Part shown: in pieces, positions 36,336-46,019 of the stretch
Numbering within the stretch: position 1 is the stretch's first letter
How the letters are laid out: each line of letters opens with the position of its first letter
Assembly (NCBI GenBank): GCA_030680835.1
Contig: JAUXUD010000035.1
Span: 49,321-113,320 of the forward strand
Length of the DNA stretch: 64,000 bases
Direction of reading: 5' to 3'
Origin: Bacteroidota bacterium
GTDB lineage: Bacteria > Bacteroidota > Bacteroidia > UKL13-3
Position numbers and translations under genes: made by a program
Notes under the pieces: model-generated
What the model was told of the DNA's origin: nothing
The model's input: the letters and a program-made list of their open reading frames with translations, nothing else
The model's database searches: none

Positions 36336-37475
36336 CTATCTTAAAATTTCACGTGATATAACGATACGTTGTACCTCACTGGTTCCTTCATAGATTTGTG
36401 TAATTTTTGCATCACGCATCATGCGTTCAACGTGGTATTCTTTTACATAACCATATCCGCCGTGAATCTGTACCGCTTCGGTAGTAACCCACATGGCGGT
36501 TTCTGAAGCAAACACTTTTGCCATTGAACTGGCCAATACATAATCTTTACCTTCATCTTTAAGGATTGCTGCTTTTAAACACAGTAAACGAGCAGCTTCA
36601 ATCTGGGTTGCCATATCTGCCAGTTTAAACTGGATAGCCTGATGATGCATAATTTCTTTACCAAATGCTTTGCGTTCTTTCGAATATTTTAATGCAAGTT
36701 CATAAGCCCCGCTTGCAATGCCCAATGCCTGAGCAGCAATACCAATGCGCCCTCCGGCCAATACTTTCATAGCAAATTTAAATCCGAAGCCATCATCCCC
36801 TATGCGATTTTCTTTAGGTACTTTTACATCCTGAAACATAATGGAATGGGTATCGCTTCCGCGAATTCCCATCTTATCTTCTTTTTTACCAATAATTACA
36901 CCCGGCCAGCTTTTTTCAACAATAAATGCATTTATGCCTTTATGCCCTTTTTCAACATCGGTTTGTGCGATTACTAAATAATAAGTTGCTGTATTTCCGT
37001 TGGTAATCCAGTTTTTGGTGCCATTCATTAAATAATGGTCGCCCATATCAAATGCAGTAGTACGCTGCGATGTGGCGTCACTGCCTGCTTCCGGTTCAGA
37101 CAATAAAAAGGCACCATGGCATTTACCGCTTGCCAGTGGAACCAGATATTTTTGCTTTTGTTCTTCGTTTCCATAGGTTTCCAAACCCCAGCATACCAAT
37201 GAATTGTTTACCGAAACCACCACCGAAGCCGAAGCATCTACTTTCGACAGTTCTTCCATGGCCAGCACATACGAAACAGCGTCCATGCCTGAGCCTCCGT
37301 ATTTGGGATCCACCATAATGCCTAAAAAGCCAAGTTCACCCATCTTTTTAACCTGCTCGTATGGAAATTCCTGTTTATTATCGCGCTCAATTACACCCGG
37401 TAATAACTCGGTTTGTGCAAAGTCGCGTGCGGCTTGCTGAACATTTAAATGCTCTTCGCTAAATTCAAAATTCAT
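36336..37475 (-). CDS. Acyl-CoA dehydrogenase (short-chain/butyryl-CoA type)
   Basis: The 379-aa flavoprotein introduces the first double bond in acyl-CoA beta-oxidation. It contains LSEPEAGSDATSQRTTA near residue 123, WITNGNTATYYLVIAQTD, and the C-terminal QIHGGYGYVKEYHVERMMRD followed by the catalytic glutamate in IYEGTSEVQR. Length and order match bacterial short-chain acyl-CoA dehydrogenases. It stands alone between two inverted repeat elements, 38 and 67 bases away from the arrays. No electron-transfer flavoprotein gene is nearby. Confidence 0.94.
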   Translation of the reverse strand: MNFEFSEEHLNVQQAARDFAQTELLPGVIERDNKQEFPYEQVKKMGELGFLGIMVDPKYGGSGMDAVSYVLAMEELSKVDASASVVVSVNNSLVCWGLETYGNEEQKQKYLVPLASGKCHGAFLLSEPEAGSDATSQRTTAFDMGDHYLMNGTKNWITNGNTATYYLVIAQTDVEKGHKGINAFIVEKSWPGVIIGKKEDKMGIRGSDTHSIMFQDVKVPKENRIGDDGFGFKFAMKVLAGGRIGIAAQALGIASGAYELALKYSKERKAFGKEIMHHQAIQFKLADMATQIEAARLLCLKAAILKDEGKDYVLASSMAKVFASETAMWVTTEAVQIHGGYGYVKEYHVERMMRDAKITQIYEGTSEVQRIVISREILR

Positions 37476-37542
37476 ATGCTATGCTGTTTTATTGTGGCGA
37501 ATATAGAATAAGACCTATCAATTTCAAATGATATAAAATATT

Positions 37543-37776
37543 TACGATGTACAATGTACGATATACGATGTACGATATACGATATACGATGTACGATATA
37601 CGATATACGATGTACGATATACGATATACGATGTACGATGTACGATGTACGATGTAAGATGTACTATGTACGATGTAAGATGTACTATGTACAAAGTACG
37701 ATGTAATTATTTTGATAATAAATAATTGTGGTTTCAATATAGGGGCGGCCTGCGTCCGCCCTGATAGGTGTTCCAC
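37543..37776 (+). repeat. Heptamer array plus hairpin, right copy
   Basis: Twenty-three heptamers (TACGATG, TACGATA, TACAATG and variants) fill 37543-37703 without interruption. They include three 21-bp super-units TACGATG TACGATA TACGATA. Then comes the inverted copy of the left element: ATAATTGTGGTTTC, hairpin GGGCGG-loop-CCGCCC (37743-37761), and GGTGTTCCAC. Confidence 0.92.
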
Positions 37777-37806
37777 AAAGTGGTACGATAGAGGATGGAG
37801 GAATTG

Positions 37807-38298
37807 TTAGTTTTCTTTTATCTTTTTTATGATCAAACTGCTGGAGTAGCCTTCAATAAAATCAATTGTTTTAACGCTTCCACCTTTTGCAGTTACTATA
37901 TCGTAACCTACAATGTCTTCGGGTTTGTAGTCACTGCCTTTTACCAAAATATCGGGTTGAACCAACTCAATTAATGCAAGGGGTGTGGGTTCATCAAATA
38001 ATACAACCGCGTCTACAAATGCCAGAGAGGCTATAATATGTAAACGTGATAGTTCATCTTGTATGGGACGATTGGGACCTTTAAGACGGCCTACCGAGGC
38101 ATCGCTGTTTAATCCAAGCACCAATACATCTCCTAAATCGGCCGCTTTGGCCAGGTAATCAACATGGCCACGATGCAAAATATCAAAACAACCATTGGTA
38201 AAAACTATTTTCTTACCCTGTGCATTCCACAAATCAACCTGAGTTTTGATCCCTGGCAAGTCAAATATTTTATCCTCTACTTTAAGATGTTTGCTCAT
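37807..38298 (-). CDS. rfaE2: D-glycero-beta-D-manno-heptose 1-phosphate adenylyltransferase (RfaE2-like)
   Basis: A 163-aa cytidylyltransferase-fold protein with KKIVFTNGCFDILHRGHVDY (HxGH motif) near residue 28, LGLNSDASVGRLKG, and a C-terminal VKGSDYKPEDIVG and FIEGYSSSLIIKKI. This matches RfaE domain II (HldE C-terminal), which makes ADP-heptose for LPS. The ATG at 38298 is preferred over one 11 codons upstream because SKHLKVEDK starts the family-like region and the overlap with the preceding gene is smaller (17 bases). The kinase half and other heptose genes are not adjacent. Confidence 0.85.
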   Translation of the reverse strand: MSKHLKVEDKIFDLPGIKTQVDLWNAQGKKIVFTNGCFDILHRGHVDYLAKAADLGDVLVLGLNSDASVGRLKGPNRPIQDELSRLHIIASLAFVDAVVLFDEPTPLALIELVQPDILVKGSDYKPEDIVGYDIVTAKGGSVKTIDFIEGYSSSLIIKKIKEN

Positions 38299-39292
38299 TG
38301 GTTTTATTGTTTTTTTGCTGAACCAAAACAAACAGGGAAGCTACCGAACCCAGCACCAGCAATACGAGCATCTGGGCACCATGTACCATCGTGGCATATG
38401 CGATTCCATCTTCAATGGCCACTCCGAATAACAATAATGACTGAGAAACAAAAAAGTGAAAAGTGCCTGCACCTGCACCGGGAGCCGGTAACACCACGCC
38501 GATGGTTCCAATGGCAAATACCGTTAATCCGTCTAAAAATAAAAGGTGGTTGGTGGGTTCCATGGCAAACAGGCAAAAATACATCATGAGTATATAACAG
38601 AACCAGATTGAAAAGGATAAAAATACAAATAACCAGGGCTTTTTAACATGACGAATACTCAATAAACCATCTCCAAAACCTTCTATCAATTCAAATATTT
38701 TAACAAACAAGGGACTTGCTGCTAATTTTTTTCTTAAAACATAAATGAGCACTCCGATGGCTGCAACAATAAGCAGTAAAAGCCATTTCAGGGGAAATCC
38801 GGTATCCGCATCAACATCAGAATAGTGAAATGATTTTGAAATAAAACGATATATCAATTCAAACTGTAACAAAAAAATAATGGCCAAAACGATGATTAAC
38901 ATTACTACATCTACAATACGTTCGGTTACCAGTGAACCAAAAGATTTTTCCAAAGGCATCCGGTCTGTTTTAACGAGGGCGGCACAACGTGATACTTCAC
39001 CGGCACGGGGAATCACATAGTTCATCATATATCCGATTAACACTGCGTAAAAACTATTAATGGTACTTACATGGTAACCCATTGCGTGATATAAGAGCGT
39101 TGCACGGTATGCGCGAAGCCAATGGCTGAAAATACCCACAGAAATGCCTATCAGCAACCAGTTTAAGTTTGCCGATTTAAGCCTTACAAATAAATCACTC
39201 CAATCTGTATCTTTAAATACAAAGTACATGAAAAACACGCCAATCAATACAATAACCAGGTATTGCAGTGCTGATTTTATGTTCTTGTTCAA
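38282..39292 (-). CDS. Flippase-like integral membrane protein (LPG_synthase_TM / UPF0104 family)
   Basis: The 336-aa protein has about eight transmembrane helices. It carries the family segments [20 protein letters not shown] and [19 protein letters not shown], plus the late [13 protein letters not shown]. This matches the membrane domain shared with MprF flippases but without the lysyltransferase domain. A role in moving or sorting lipids is likely; the substrate is unknown. It overlaps panD by 4 bases and rfaE2 by 17, so the three genes form one operon. Confidence 0.85.
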   Translation of the reverse strand: MNKNIKSALQYLVIVLIGVFFMYFVFKDTDWSDLFVRLKSANLNWLLIGISVGIFSHWLRAYRATLLYHAMGYHVSTINSFYAVLIGYMMNYVIPRAGEVSRCAALVKTDRMPLEKSFGSLVTERIVDVVMLIIVLAIIFLLQFELIYRFISKSFHYSDVDADTGFPLKWLLLLIVAAIGVLIYVLRKKLAASPLFVKIFELIEGFGDGLLSIRHVKKPWLFVFLSFSIWFCYILMMYFCLFAMEPTNHLLFLDGLTVFAIGTIGVVLPAPGAGAGTFHFFVSQSLLLFGVAIEDGIAYATMVHGAQMLVLLVLGSVASLFVLVQQKNNKTNEQTS

Positions 39293-39639
39293 TGGGTTAA
39301 TAAATTATTGTGATCGGGATAAACTGCAACCGGTGTGTATTTTTTGGCTTCTTCAAATTCCATAATACAATACGAAATAACTATAACCTGATCCCCAGTA
39401 GCCGCTTTTCGGGCTGCAGGCCCATTCAGGCAAAGCACCCCGCTACCTCTTTCACCTTTAATCACATAGGTTTCGAGCCGTTCGCCGTTATTGATATTTA
39501 CCACCTGAACCTTTTCGTTTTCAATCAGGTTTGCCGCGTCCATCAAATCTTCGTCGATGGTAATACTGCCTACATAATGCAGCTCCGTTTGAGTAACCCG
39601 GGCACGATGTATTTTTGATTTTAAAAGTTGTATCTGCAT
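39289..39639 (-). CDS. panD: Aspartate 1-decarboxylase proenzyme
   Basis: The 116-aa proenzyme contains HYVGSITID with the self-cleavage site between G24 and S25, which creates the pyruvoyl group. K9 in [11 protein letters not shown] is the usual substrate-binding lysine. It forms beta-alanine from aspartate for pantothenate and CoA. It is first in the operon with the flippase-like gene and rfaE2, preceded by a good promoter with a leader of only about 10 bases. Confidence 0.96.
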   Translation of the reverse strand: MQIQLLKSKIHRARVTQTELHYVGSITIDEDLMDAANLIENEKVQVVNINNGERLETYVIKGERGSGVLCLNGPAARKAATGDQVIVISYCIMEFEEAKKYTPVAVYPDHNNLLTH

Positions 39640-39655
39640 AAAAAAATTTGCGCCC

Positions 39656-39685
39656 CAAAGGTAGGCAAAAAGCTTAAACTCCCAA
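39656..39685 (-). promoter_or_regulatory. Promoter of the panD operon
   Basis: On the minus strand TTG (39683-39685), 19 bases, and TACCTTTG (39656-39663) fit the Bacteroidota consensus. Confidence 0.6.
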
Positions 39686-39829
39686 ATTTCAAACCATTAT
39701 AAGCAATAAGTTGCTTTTGAATCGGCTTTATATGTTGTAAAAAATACGTCATAATCAAAAATCGTGACTAATGTCAGCTGTCGAGCCCATCATTGTAACG
39801 TTTATTTGCAGTCCAATTAAACTTAAAAT

Positions 39830-41140
39830 ATGAAGAAAATTTTAATGCTCGCAACCTTTTTTGCAATTCAGGCAAGCTCTTTTGCACAAACCGCCGACAG
39901 CGTTAGCATGTTACCAGGCACAGTATTAGATGTGTATTACAATTTTTCAACCGGTAACAGAGATACGGTTCGGAATAATAACTGGCACATTGCATTTGCA
40001 ACCCGTAAAGCAATGCCTCCCCTTAAAACCATGCAAGCGGTAAGTATCCGCATCAATGAAGGCCGAAACGTTGAGATTTTTAAATCCAATACGCTCATCA
40101 GCAGCTGGTCAACTTTTGATACTGCAGGATGGATGGCCTGGCCCACATTTTATAATAGCGACAGCAGCTGGGATATCGGTGCCTTAAACCAGGAACGCAA
40201 TATGACCAATCCTTACGATTACGGCTGGGGTCAGTATAACCAAACCAGTCATAATGTAGAAGGAAGTAATATCTGGTTAATTGCCATTACCACTTCACCG
40301 GTTCCGGGAGCTCCCAAAACCTTAAAACGTTTGGCGGTTCAAAAATGCGTGTATGATACCCAGTGGGTATTTATTCTTTCAAACGTTGATGGAACAGATA
40401 GTACCACCATGATTATTAATAAAGCTTCCTATAACGGAAAAATGTTTGCATATGTTGACGTATTAAGCAAAACAGTTATCGACCGCGAACCGATGATGAA
40501 CAGTTGGGATCTTTTATTTACCCGTTACAAAGCACTGGTAACATTATACGGACAAACACTCATGTATCCGGTAATGGGAATTTTGCATAACCCCATTGCT
40601 TCTACAGCAAAGTTGATTGCTCCGGGTGCAAAAACCACAGCTCCATCTTCTTCGCTGGTGTTCAAGGAAAATAATACACAAATTGGGTGGGACTGGAAAT
40701 ACATTACCACCTCACCCGGTGCATGGCCTGTGAAAGATTCATTGGCATATTTTGTAAAACTTGGCGTTAATAATTACTGGAGTTTATCTTTTAACGCATA
40801 TTTCGCAGATGCATCGGTTCAGTATATAAAGTTTAATAAAAAACAATATACCACTTTAACCGGTGTTGAACAAAATACAAAAACACTTACTGCAATGCAT
40901 GTTTATCCAAATCCTGCTACTGATGGGGTAAATGTAAATGGTGCGTTTAATAATCATGTAAATCAGTTAAACCTGAGTATTATTGATATTACCGGAAGAG
41001 AAGTTCTGTCACAAAATTATTCAGATATTAATGGCGCATTCTCAGCTTCCCTGGCAACCCATTCATTAAAAAGCGGTTTATATTTTATTAGCATCTCAGC
41101 CGATGGAGCCATGAGTTCCAAAAAACTGATTATTGAATAA
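39830..41140 (+). CDS. HmuY-like protein with T9SS sorting domain
   Basis: A 436-aa secreted protein: signal peptide (LMLATFFAIQASSFAQ), then a HmuY-type beta fold with YYNFSTGNRDTV and NNWHIAFATRKA near residue 35. A second half starts around MNSWDLLFTRYKALV near 222. HmuY proteins capture heme outside the cell for a TonB receptor. Unlike the usual lipoprotein form, this one ends in a type A T9SS domain (VYPNPATDGVNVNG, ending KKLIIE). It is first in a run of same-strand genes, 3 bases before the TonB receptor. Confidence 0.82.
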   Translation: MKKILMLATFFAIQASSFAQTADSVSMLPGTVLDVYYNFSTGNRDTVRNNNWHIAFATRKAMPPLKTMQAVSIRINEGRNVEIFKSNTLISSWSTFDTAGWMAWPTFYNSDSSWDIGALNQERNMTNPYDYGWGQYNQTSHNVEGSNIWLIAITTSPVPGAPKTLKRLAVQKCVYDTQWVFILSNVDGTDSTTMIINKASYNGKMFAYVDVLSKTVIDREPMMNSWDLLFTRYKALVTLYGQTLMYPVMGILHNPIASTAKLIAPGAKTTAPSSSLVFKENNTQIGWDWKYITTSPGAWPVKDSLAYFVKLGVNNYWSLSFNAYFADASVQYIKFNKKQYTTLTGVEQNTKTLTAMHVYPNPATDGVNVNGAFNNHVNQLNLSIIDITGREVLSQNYSDINGAFSASLATHSLKSGLYFISISADGAMSSKKLIIE

Positions 41141-41143
41141 ACT

Positions 41144-43174
41144 TTGTATTGTATCCATAATCCATATAGAATTTTAAACGCAAACACTGCCCTATGGGTG
41201 GTGTTTGTTTTGTTTACCCTTTCGGTAAATGCACAAACCGAAAATAAAAAATTAGATCTGGATGAATTTGTAGTTACCGGCCAATACGGTGAAAACAGTT
41301 TGAATAAATCGGTGTATAAGGTAAAAGTAATTGATTCAAAACGAATTCAGTTGCAGGGTGCCTTTAACCTGCAGCAATTATTGGTTAACGAATTAAATGT
41401 TCGTATTAATCAGGACCCAATATTAGGAGGCAGTGTTCAGCTACAAGGTGTAGGTGGCAATAATATAAAAATATTAATTGACGGTGTTCCGGTAATCGGA
41501 AGAGAAAATGGAAATATAGACCTGAGCCAGATTAACCTCAATAATGTGGAACGCATTGAATTGGTTGAAGGTCCTATGAGTGTAAATTTTGGAACAGATG
41601 CATTGGGTGGGGTAATTAATATTATTACAAAAAAACAAAAGCAGGAAAGCCGGAATGCCAGGCTAAATTTATACACCGAAAGTATAGGTCAGTACAACGC
41701 CGATATCAGTATCGGGGCTGGTAATCAAAAATATAATGTAATGGGGGGTTTCGGACGTAATTTTTTTGCCGGATATAGTTTAAATCCCGAGAGCAGGATG
41801 ATGCTTTGGAAACCGAGAACCCAATACATGGCCGACTTAAATTTTGGAAAGGCTCTTGAAAATGGCAGCTTCAGGTGGAGTAACCAATTTTTTACAGAAA
41901 AGGTAAGTGATAAAGGAGAACCCACCATCGACTGGACTCAGGCTGTTGCTCAGGATCATTACTATTATACCACCAGATATACTTCATCATTCTTTTTAGA
42001 AAAAAAATACGAAGGTAAAAGAAATATCAATGTGGTTGCATCTTATAATTTTTACCAGCGCAAACTCAATGCGTATCAGGTAAACCTGGTAGAATTAAGC
42101 CGCGAGCTGATTCCTTCGGCAAGCGAACAGGATACCAACTGGTTTCATCAGGTTATGAGCAGAGGTACTTATGCAAATGTGGCCTTTTCAAAAAAATTAA
42201 GTTACCAGATGGGTTATGATGTAAACCATGAATTTGCATTGGGAAAACGCATAGAAAATAAGTCGCAGCAAATGGGAGATTACAGTTTGTTTGGAAGTTT
42301 TGAAATGAAGACTTTAAAACGATTGCTCATCAGACCGGCATTTAGAATAACATACAATACCCGATTTACCGTACCCGTAATTCCTTCATTAAATATTAAA
42401 TATGATATCTCCGAAAACTGGATCCTGAGAGGTTCTTATGCACGTGGGTTCAGGGCGCCTTCATTAAAAGAGTTGTATTTACAATTTGTGGATATCAGTC
42501 ATAATATAAGAGGGAACACCGATTTAATCCCGGAGACCTCAAATAATTTTCAGTTAAACCTGATGTATCAGAACAAAAGCGAAAAAAGAGTTTGGCGTTT
42601 TGATCCATCTGTGTTTTACAGTGAAATAAATAATATGATTGATTTCGCCAGAATCGGTTCAGGCAATACCCTCGCATATCAATATGTTAATATCAACCGG
42701 TTAAAAAGCACAGGCATTAATTTGAACGCCGAATACAGAACTCAAAAATACCATGTAACCATGGGTTATGCTGTTACCGGCCGTGAAAATAAACTATTGC
42801 AAAATACAGGCAACAGCCGCTTTTTTTACAGCGACGAATGGCGTTTGAACCTGGGTTATAATTTTTTAAAACAGGATGCAAGTATCAATTTGTTTTTTAA
42901 ACACAATGGCAAAATTCAAACTTACCAGTATGATTATATGAGCGATGCGGTTATCCTGAGTTATATGAATCCTTTTAGTTTAATGGATATCAGCATAAGC
43001 AAAAATGTATTCAGTAAAAAACTAGCACTCACTTTCGGTTCAAAAAATATTTTAAATGTAAAAAATGTAAACGCAAGCTTAAGTACCGGTCCGCACAGCG
43101 GCATTAATAATTTTGCCATGACGGGTATGGGACGTTCGTATTTTATGGGTTTATGCTATTCGATTAAAAGATAA
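41144..43174 (+). CDS. TonB-dependent outer-membrane receptor (probable heme receptor)
   Basis: This 676-aa receptor begins with a signal peptide (LWVVFVLFTLSVNAQ), a TonB-box-like DEFVVTGQYG, and a plug domain with ILIDGVPVIGRENG and ERIELVEGPMSVNFGTD. The beta barrel follows, with YARGFRAPSLKELY in its middle and a terminal aromatic strand (SYFMGLCYSIKR). The start must be the TTG at 41144: an in-frame stop lies 3 bases upstream and no ATG precedes the signal peptide. It lies between two HmuY-like genes, so heme or a heme-protein complex is the likely cargo. Confidence 0.88.
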   Translation: MYCIHNPYRILNANTALWVVFVLFTLSVNAQTENKKLDLDEFVVTGQYGENSLNKSVYKVKVIDSKRIQLQGAFNLQQLLVNELNVRINQDPILGGSVQLQGVGGNNIKILIDGVPVIGRENGNIDLSQINLNNVERIELVEGPMSVNFGTDALGGVINIITKKQKQESRNARLNLYTESIGQYNADISIGAGNQKYNVMGGFGRNFFAGYSLNPESRMMLWKPRTQYMADLNFGKALENGSFRWSNQFFTEKVSDKGEPTIDWTQAVAQDHYYYTTRYTSSFFLEKKYEGKRNINVVASYNFYQRKLNAYQVNLVELSRELIPSASEQDTNWFHQVMSRGTYANVAFSKKLSYQMGYDVNHEFALGKRIENKSQQMGDYSLFGSFEMKTLKRLLIRPAFRITYNTRFTVPVIPSLNIKYDISENWILRGSYARGFRAPSLKELYLQFVDISHNIRGNTDLIPETSNNFQLNLMYQNKSEKRVWRFDPSVFYSEINNMIDFARIGSGNTLAYQYVNINRLKSTGINLNAEYRTQKYHVTMGYAVTGRENKLLQNTGNSRFFYSDEWRLNLGYNFLKQDASINLFFKHNGKIQTYQYDYMSDAVILSYMNPFSLMDISISKNVFSKKLALTFGSKNILNVKNVNASLSTGPHSGINNFAMTGMGRSYFMGLCYSIKR

Positions 43175-43179
43175 TATAC

Positions 43180-44229
43180 ATGCATAAATCCTCACAAAAT
43201 ATTATTTCTGTTTTTCAAAATAAAGTTTCCCTTTGGGGTTTGATTTTGATTACTTTTTTGGCCTGTGAAAAGCCTGATAAGAGATACCTGTTACCACCCA
43301 AACCGGGCGATTCAATTGAAGTAAGGCAATTAGACCTGGGAGAAAATTACGAAAACCAGATTTATGTAAATCTGTTGGATCAGAACATTATAAAAAGTAC
43401 TGTTAAGTACGATTCGTGGGATTTGGCTTTTGAATGCGGGGGTAATGGTACCCGTGTGTTTATGAACGGTGGCAAGGGCGTATTAATAGGAAGTATTGGC
43501 AGGGAAAAAGAACCCGGTAAGTTTTTGCAAAGTGTAAACCTGAGTCAGGTTAAATGGCGCTGGGATGAGGCAAGTGGCGGCGACTCGATTGTATTGAACC
43601 GTTGGCTGGATCAGTTTAATCATTCTTATGATTCTGTTTATATAATTGACCGGGGCATTGAAAGCGAACCCGGCAAACGTTATTATCAGTTTAAACTCAA
43701 TTTCGGACTTTTTGGATTTGATGATTATTTCATTAATGTTGCAGACTTGCAAGGCAAAAACCTTTTCATTGCTGTTATACATAAAGACCCGTCAAAAAAT
43801 CTTGTATTCATGGATTTTGGCAAGCCTGCACTATTAAATTTTGAACCCTACCAACAGGATTGGCATATTTGTTTTATGCGTTACCGTTATGTTTACCATG
43901 AGTTTAATCCGCCGCTTTTATATACTGTAACCGGTATTAATATCAATCCCAAAACAGTTTGTGTAGCGATTGACAGCACCCTGCGTTTTGAAAATATAAA
44001 TCTCAATGCGGTTAAGAATTTAAAGTATTCGAACAGAAGGGATGCAATTGGTTTTGAATGGAAGGTTTATGATTTTGCCCAAGGCAGGTATATTACCCGT
44101 AAACATGTTACCTATATCATTAAAACAGAAGGCATGAATGCTGTTTATTACAAATTAAGGTTTACCGATTTTTATAATAACAAAGGGTTAAAAGGCTCCC
44201 CGAAGTACGAAATTTCCCGCATCAAATAA
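43180..44229 (+). CDS. HmuY-like lipoprotein
   Basis: The 349-aa product starts with a short cytoplasmic stretch and a hydrophobic segment ending in the lipobox-like FLACEKPD, so it is probably an outer-membrane lipoprotein. It shows the HmuY pattern twice: YDSWDLAFECGGNG near residue 69 and QQDWHICFMRYRYV near 226. It follows the TonB receptor by 5 bases. With the T9SS-sorted HmuY-like protein upstream, it would give two extracellular heme-binding partners for one receptor. Confidence 0.78.
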   Translation: MHKSSQNIISVFQNKVSLWGLILITFLACEKPDKRYLLPPKPGDSIEVRQLDLGENYENQIYVNLLDQNIIKSTVKYDSWDLAFECGGNGTRVFMNGGKGVLIGSIGREKEPGKFLQSVNLSQVKWRWDEASGGDSIVLNRWLDQFNHSYDSVYIIDRGIESEPGKRYYQFKLNFGLFGFDDYFINVADLQGKNLFIAVIHKDPSKNLVFMDFGKPALLNFEPYQQDWHICFMRYRYVYHEFNPPLLYTVTGININPKTVCVAIDSTLRFENINLNAVKNLKYSNRRDAIGFEWKVYDFAQGRYITRKHVTYIIKTEGMNAVYYKLRFTDFYNNKGLKGSPKYEISRIK

Positions 44230-44240
44230 TAAAAACTAAA

Positions 44241-45287
44241 ATGTTTAAAAAATTGCTCTCATTATGTGTTACGTCTGTTTTAACGACGTTTATTTTGGCT
44301 CAGAATAACGAGCCCCATTTACAAAATTTAAAGCAACTCACTTTTGGGGGTGATAATGCTGAAGCTTACTGGAGCTTTGACAACAAAAAAGTTTGTTTTC
44401 AAAGCAATAATAAAGCCTGGGGTTTACATTGTGATCAGATATTTATGCTGAACCTAACAAAAACAAAACAGGATTCAGGTGTGAAGCCTCCGCTTATCAG
44501 TACCGGTTTGGGCCGCACTACCTGCGCGTATTATATGCCCGACAACAAACATATTTTATATGCATCCACGCATCTGGGCAATAAAGATTGTCCGGCCGAA
44601 CCTTCGCATGCCAAAGGTTATTTATGGGCAATCTATCCCGACTTTGATATTTTTGTTGCTGATGAGAAAGGAAATATTACTTCGCAACTTACACGCGAAC
44701 CCGGGTATGATGCAGAAGCAACGGTGAGTCCGAAAGGCGATAAAATAGTTTTTACCAGCACGCGTAATGGTGACCTGGATTTGTACACTATGGATATTGA
44801 TGGTAAGAATGTGAAGCAAATAACTTTTGAATTGGGTTATGACGGGGGTGCATTCTTTTCGCCCGATGGCACAAAACTTGTTTTCAGGGCATCGCGTATG
44901 CGAACTGAAACAGAGATTAAAGAATATAAAGATTTATTGGCAAATGGTCTGGTTGCGCCATCCAATATGGAAATTTATACCTGCAATATTGATGGCAGCG
45001 ATTTAAAACAAATTACGCATTTGGGCAAAGCCAACTGGGCTCCTTTCTTTCTTCCCTCAGGCAATAAAATTATTTTCTCCAGCAATCATCACAGCACAAA
45101 AGGTTACGATTTTCAATTGTATGTAATTAATCTCGACGGAACCGGATTAGAGCGCATTACCAATGAAAGTTTGTTCAATGCATTTCCCATGTTTTCTCCT
45201 GATGGCAAGAAACTTATTTTTTCGAGCAACCGAAATAATGGAGGCACGCGGGATACGAATTTGTTTTTGGCTGATTGGAAGGAATAG
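44241..45287 (+). CDS. TolB-like WD40/PD40 beta-propeller protein
   Basis: The 348-aa protein has a signal peptide (LCVTSVLTTFILAQ) and repeated PD40 propeller blades: SPKGDKIVFTSTRNGDLDLY, FSPDGTKLVFRASR, LPSGNKIIFSSNHH and FSPDGKKLIFSSNRNNG. It resembles the propeller of TolB but lacks the TolB N-terminal domain, and it is periplasmic or secreted. It lies 11 bases after the HmuY-like lipoprotein gene, so it is probably part of the same uptake operon. Its role there is unknown. Confidence 0.82.
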   Translation: MFKKLLSLCVTSVLTTFILAQNNEPHLQNLKQLTFGGDNAEAYWSFDNKKVCFQSNNKAWGLHCDQIFMLNLTKTKQDSGVKPPLISTGLGRTTCAYYMPDNKHILYASTHLGNKDCPAEPSHAKGYLWAIYPDFDIFVADEKGNITSQLTREPGYDAEATVSPKGDKIVFTSTRNGDLDLYTMDIDGKNVKQITFELGYDGGAFFSPDGTKLVFRASRMRTETEIKEYKDLLANGLVAPSNMEIYTCNIDGSDLKQITHLGKANWAPFFLPSGNKIIFSSNHHSTKGYDFQLYVINLDGTGLERITNESLFNAFPMFSPDGKKLIFSSNRNNGGTRDTNLFLADWKE

Positions 45288-45344
45288 AAACGAGAGGCGA
45301 GAAACGAGAAGGAAAATTCTGTATGAATTTGTTAAATTGCGGGC

Positions 45345-45860
45345 ATGAAACGTAAAATAATAAAAAACACAGCTTTAGGAATATTGGTTGTGTTGGCTCT
45401 TATCCAATTTATACATCCTGAAAAAAACCTGGGAGAATCGCTGGGTGCAAATGATATTCAACATGTAATTAATGTGCCTGAACCGGTGATGCGGGTATTG
45501 AAGACAAGCTGTTTTGATTGTCATAGCAATCGCACCAATTATCCCTGGTATAATAATATTCAACCTATTGCATTTTGGATGGAGGACCATGTAAAAGAAG
45601 CAAAAAAGGAATTGAATTTCTCGGAATTTGCAGGTTATACACGCAAGCGCCAGCTTAAAAAAATGGTTGAAATTGGCAAAGAAATTACAGAAGAAGAAAT
45701 GCCTTTGCCCTCATACTTAATCATACACAGAGATGCAGTGCTTACCACAGAACAAGCGGAATTATTGAAAACCTGGGCGGAGCAAAGTCATGCTGAGTTG
45801 AAAAGCCGGCCTGAAGAAAGTTATAAATCGGATTCAACGGTTATCAGGGCCAGCAATTAA
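45345..45860 (+). CDS. Membrane-anchored heme-binding domain protein (CxxCH)
   Basis: A 171-aa protein with one N-terminal membrane anchor (ALGILVVLALIQFI) and a single CFDCH heme-attachment motif (C56, C59, H60) followed by RTNYPWYNNIQP. This matches the Bacteroidota haem-binding domain family (Haem_bd). The rest, with EEEMPLPSYLIIHRDAVLT, is typical of that family. It probably binds one heme covalently in the periplasm. It follows the propeller gene by 57 bases and fits the heme theme of this locus. Confidence 0.88.
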   Translation: MKRKIIKNTALGILVVLALIQFIHPEKNLGESLGANDIQHVINVPEPVMRVLKTSCFDCHSNRTNYPWYNNIQPIAFWMEDHVKEAKKELNFSEFAGYTRKRQLKKMVEIGKEITEEEMPLPSYLIIHRDAVLTTEQAELLKTWAEQSHAELKSRPEESYKSDSTVIRASN

Positions 45861-46019
45861 CGAGTTAGAAGGTTATTTTTGGGGTTGATTTTGATTCGAA
45901 AAACAAAATCATTGTTGATTATTTAATGTTATGTTCGACCCAATGACATTAGCCTCAACTAAAGAAAATAATTTGTAGATATTATTAACTTTAGGGGAAG
46001 CATTGGTTTGTCCTTAATA

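Noticed and set aside
36092..36393. Several ORFs of 67-87 codons rich in M-Y-D-V-R-C and T-S-Y-I-V-H residues
   Set aside because: They are translations of the heptamer array in different frames; a 7-base repeat without stops opens every frame.
37489..37776. 95-codon ORF on the minus strand over the right array
   Set aside because: It is entirely the repeat element read as protein, ending in S-Y-I-V repeats.
36132..37776. Composite transposon around the acyl-CoA dehydrogenase
   Set aside because: No transposase gene and no target-site duplication; only the inverted repeats support it, so it is listed as an open question instead.
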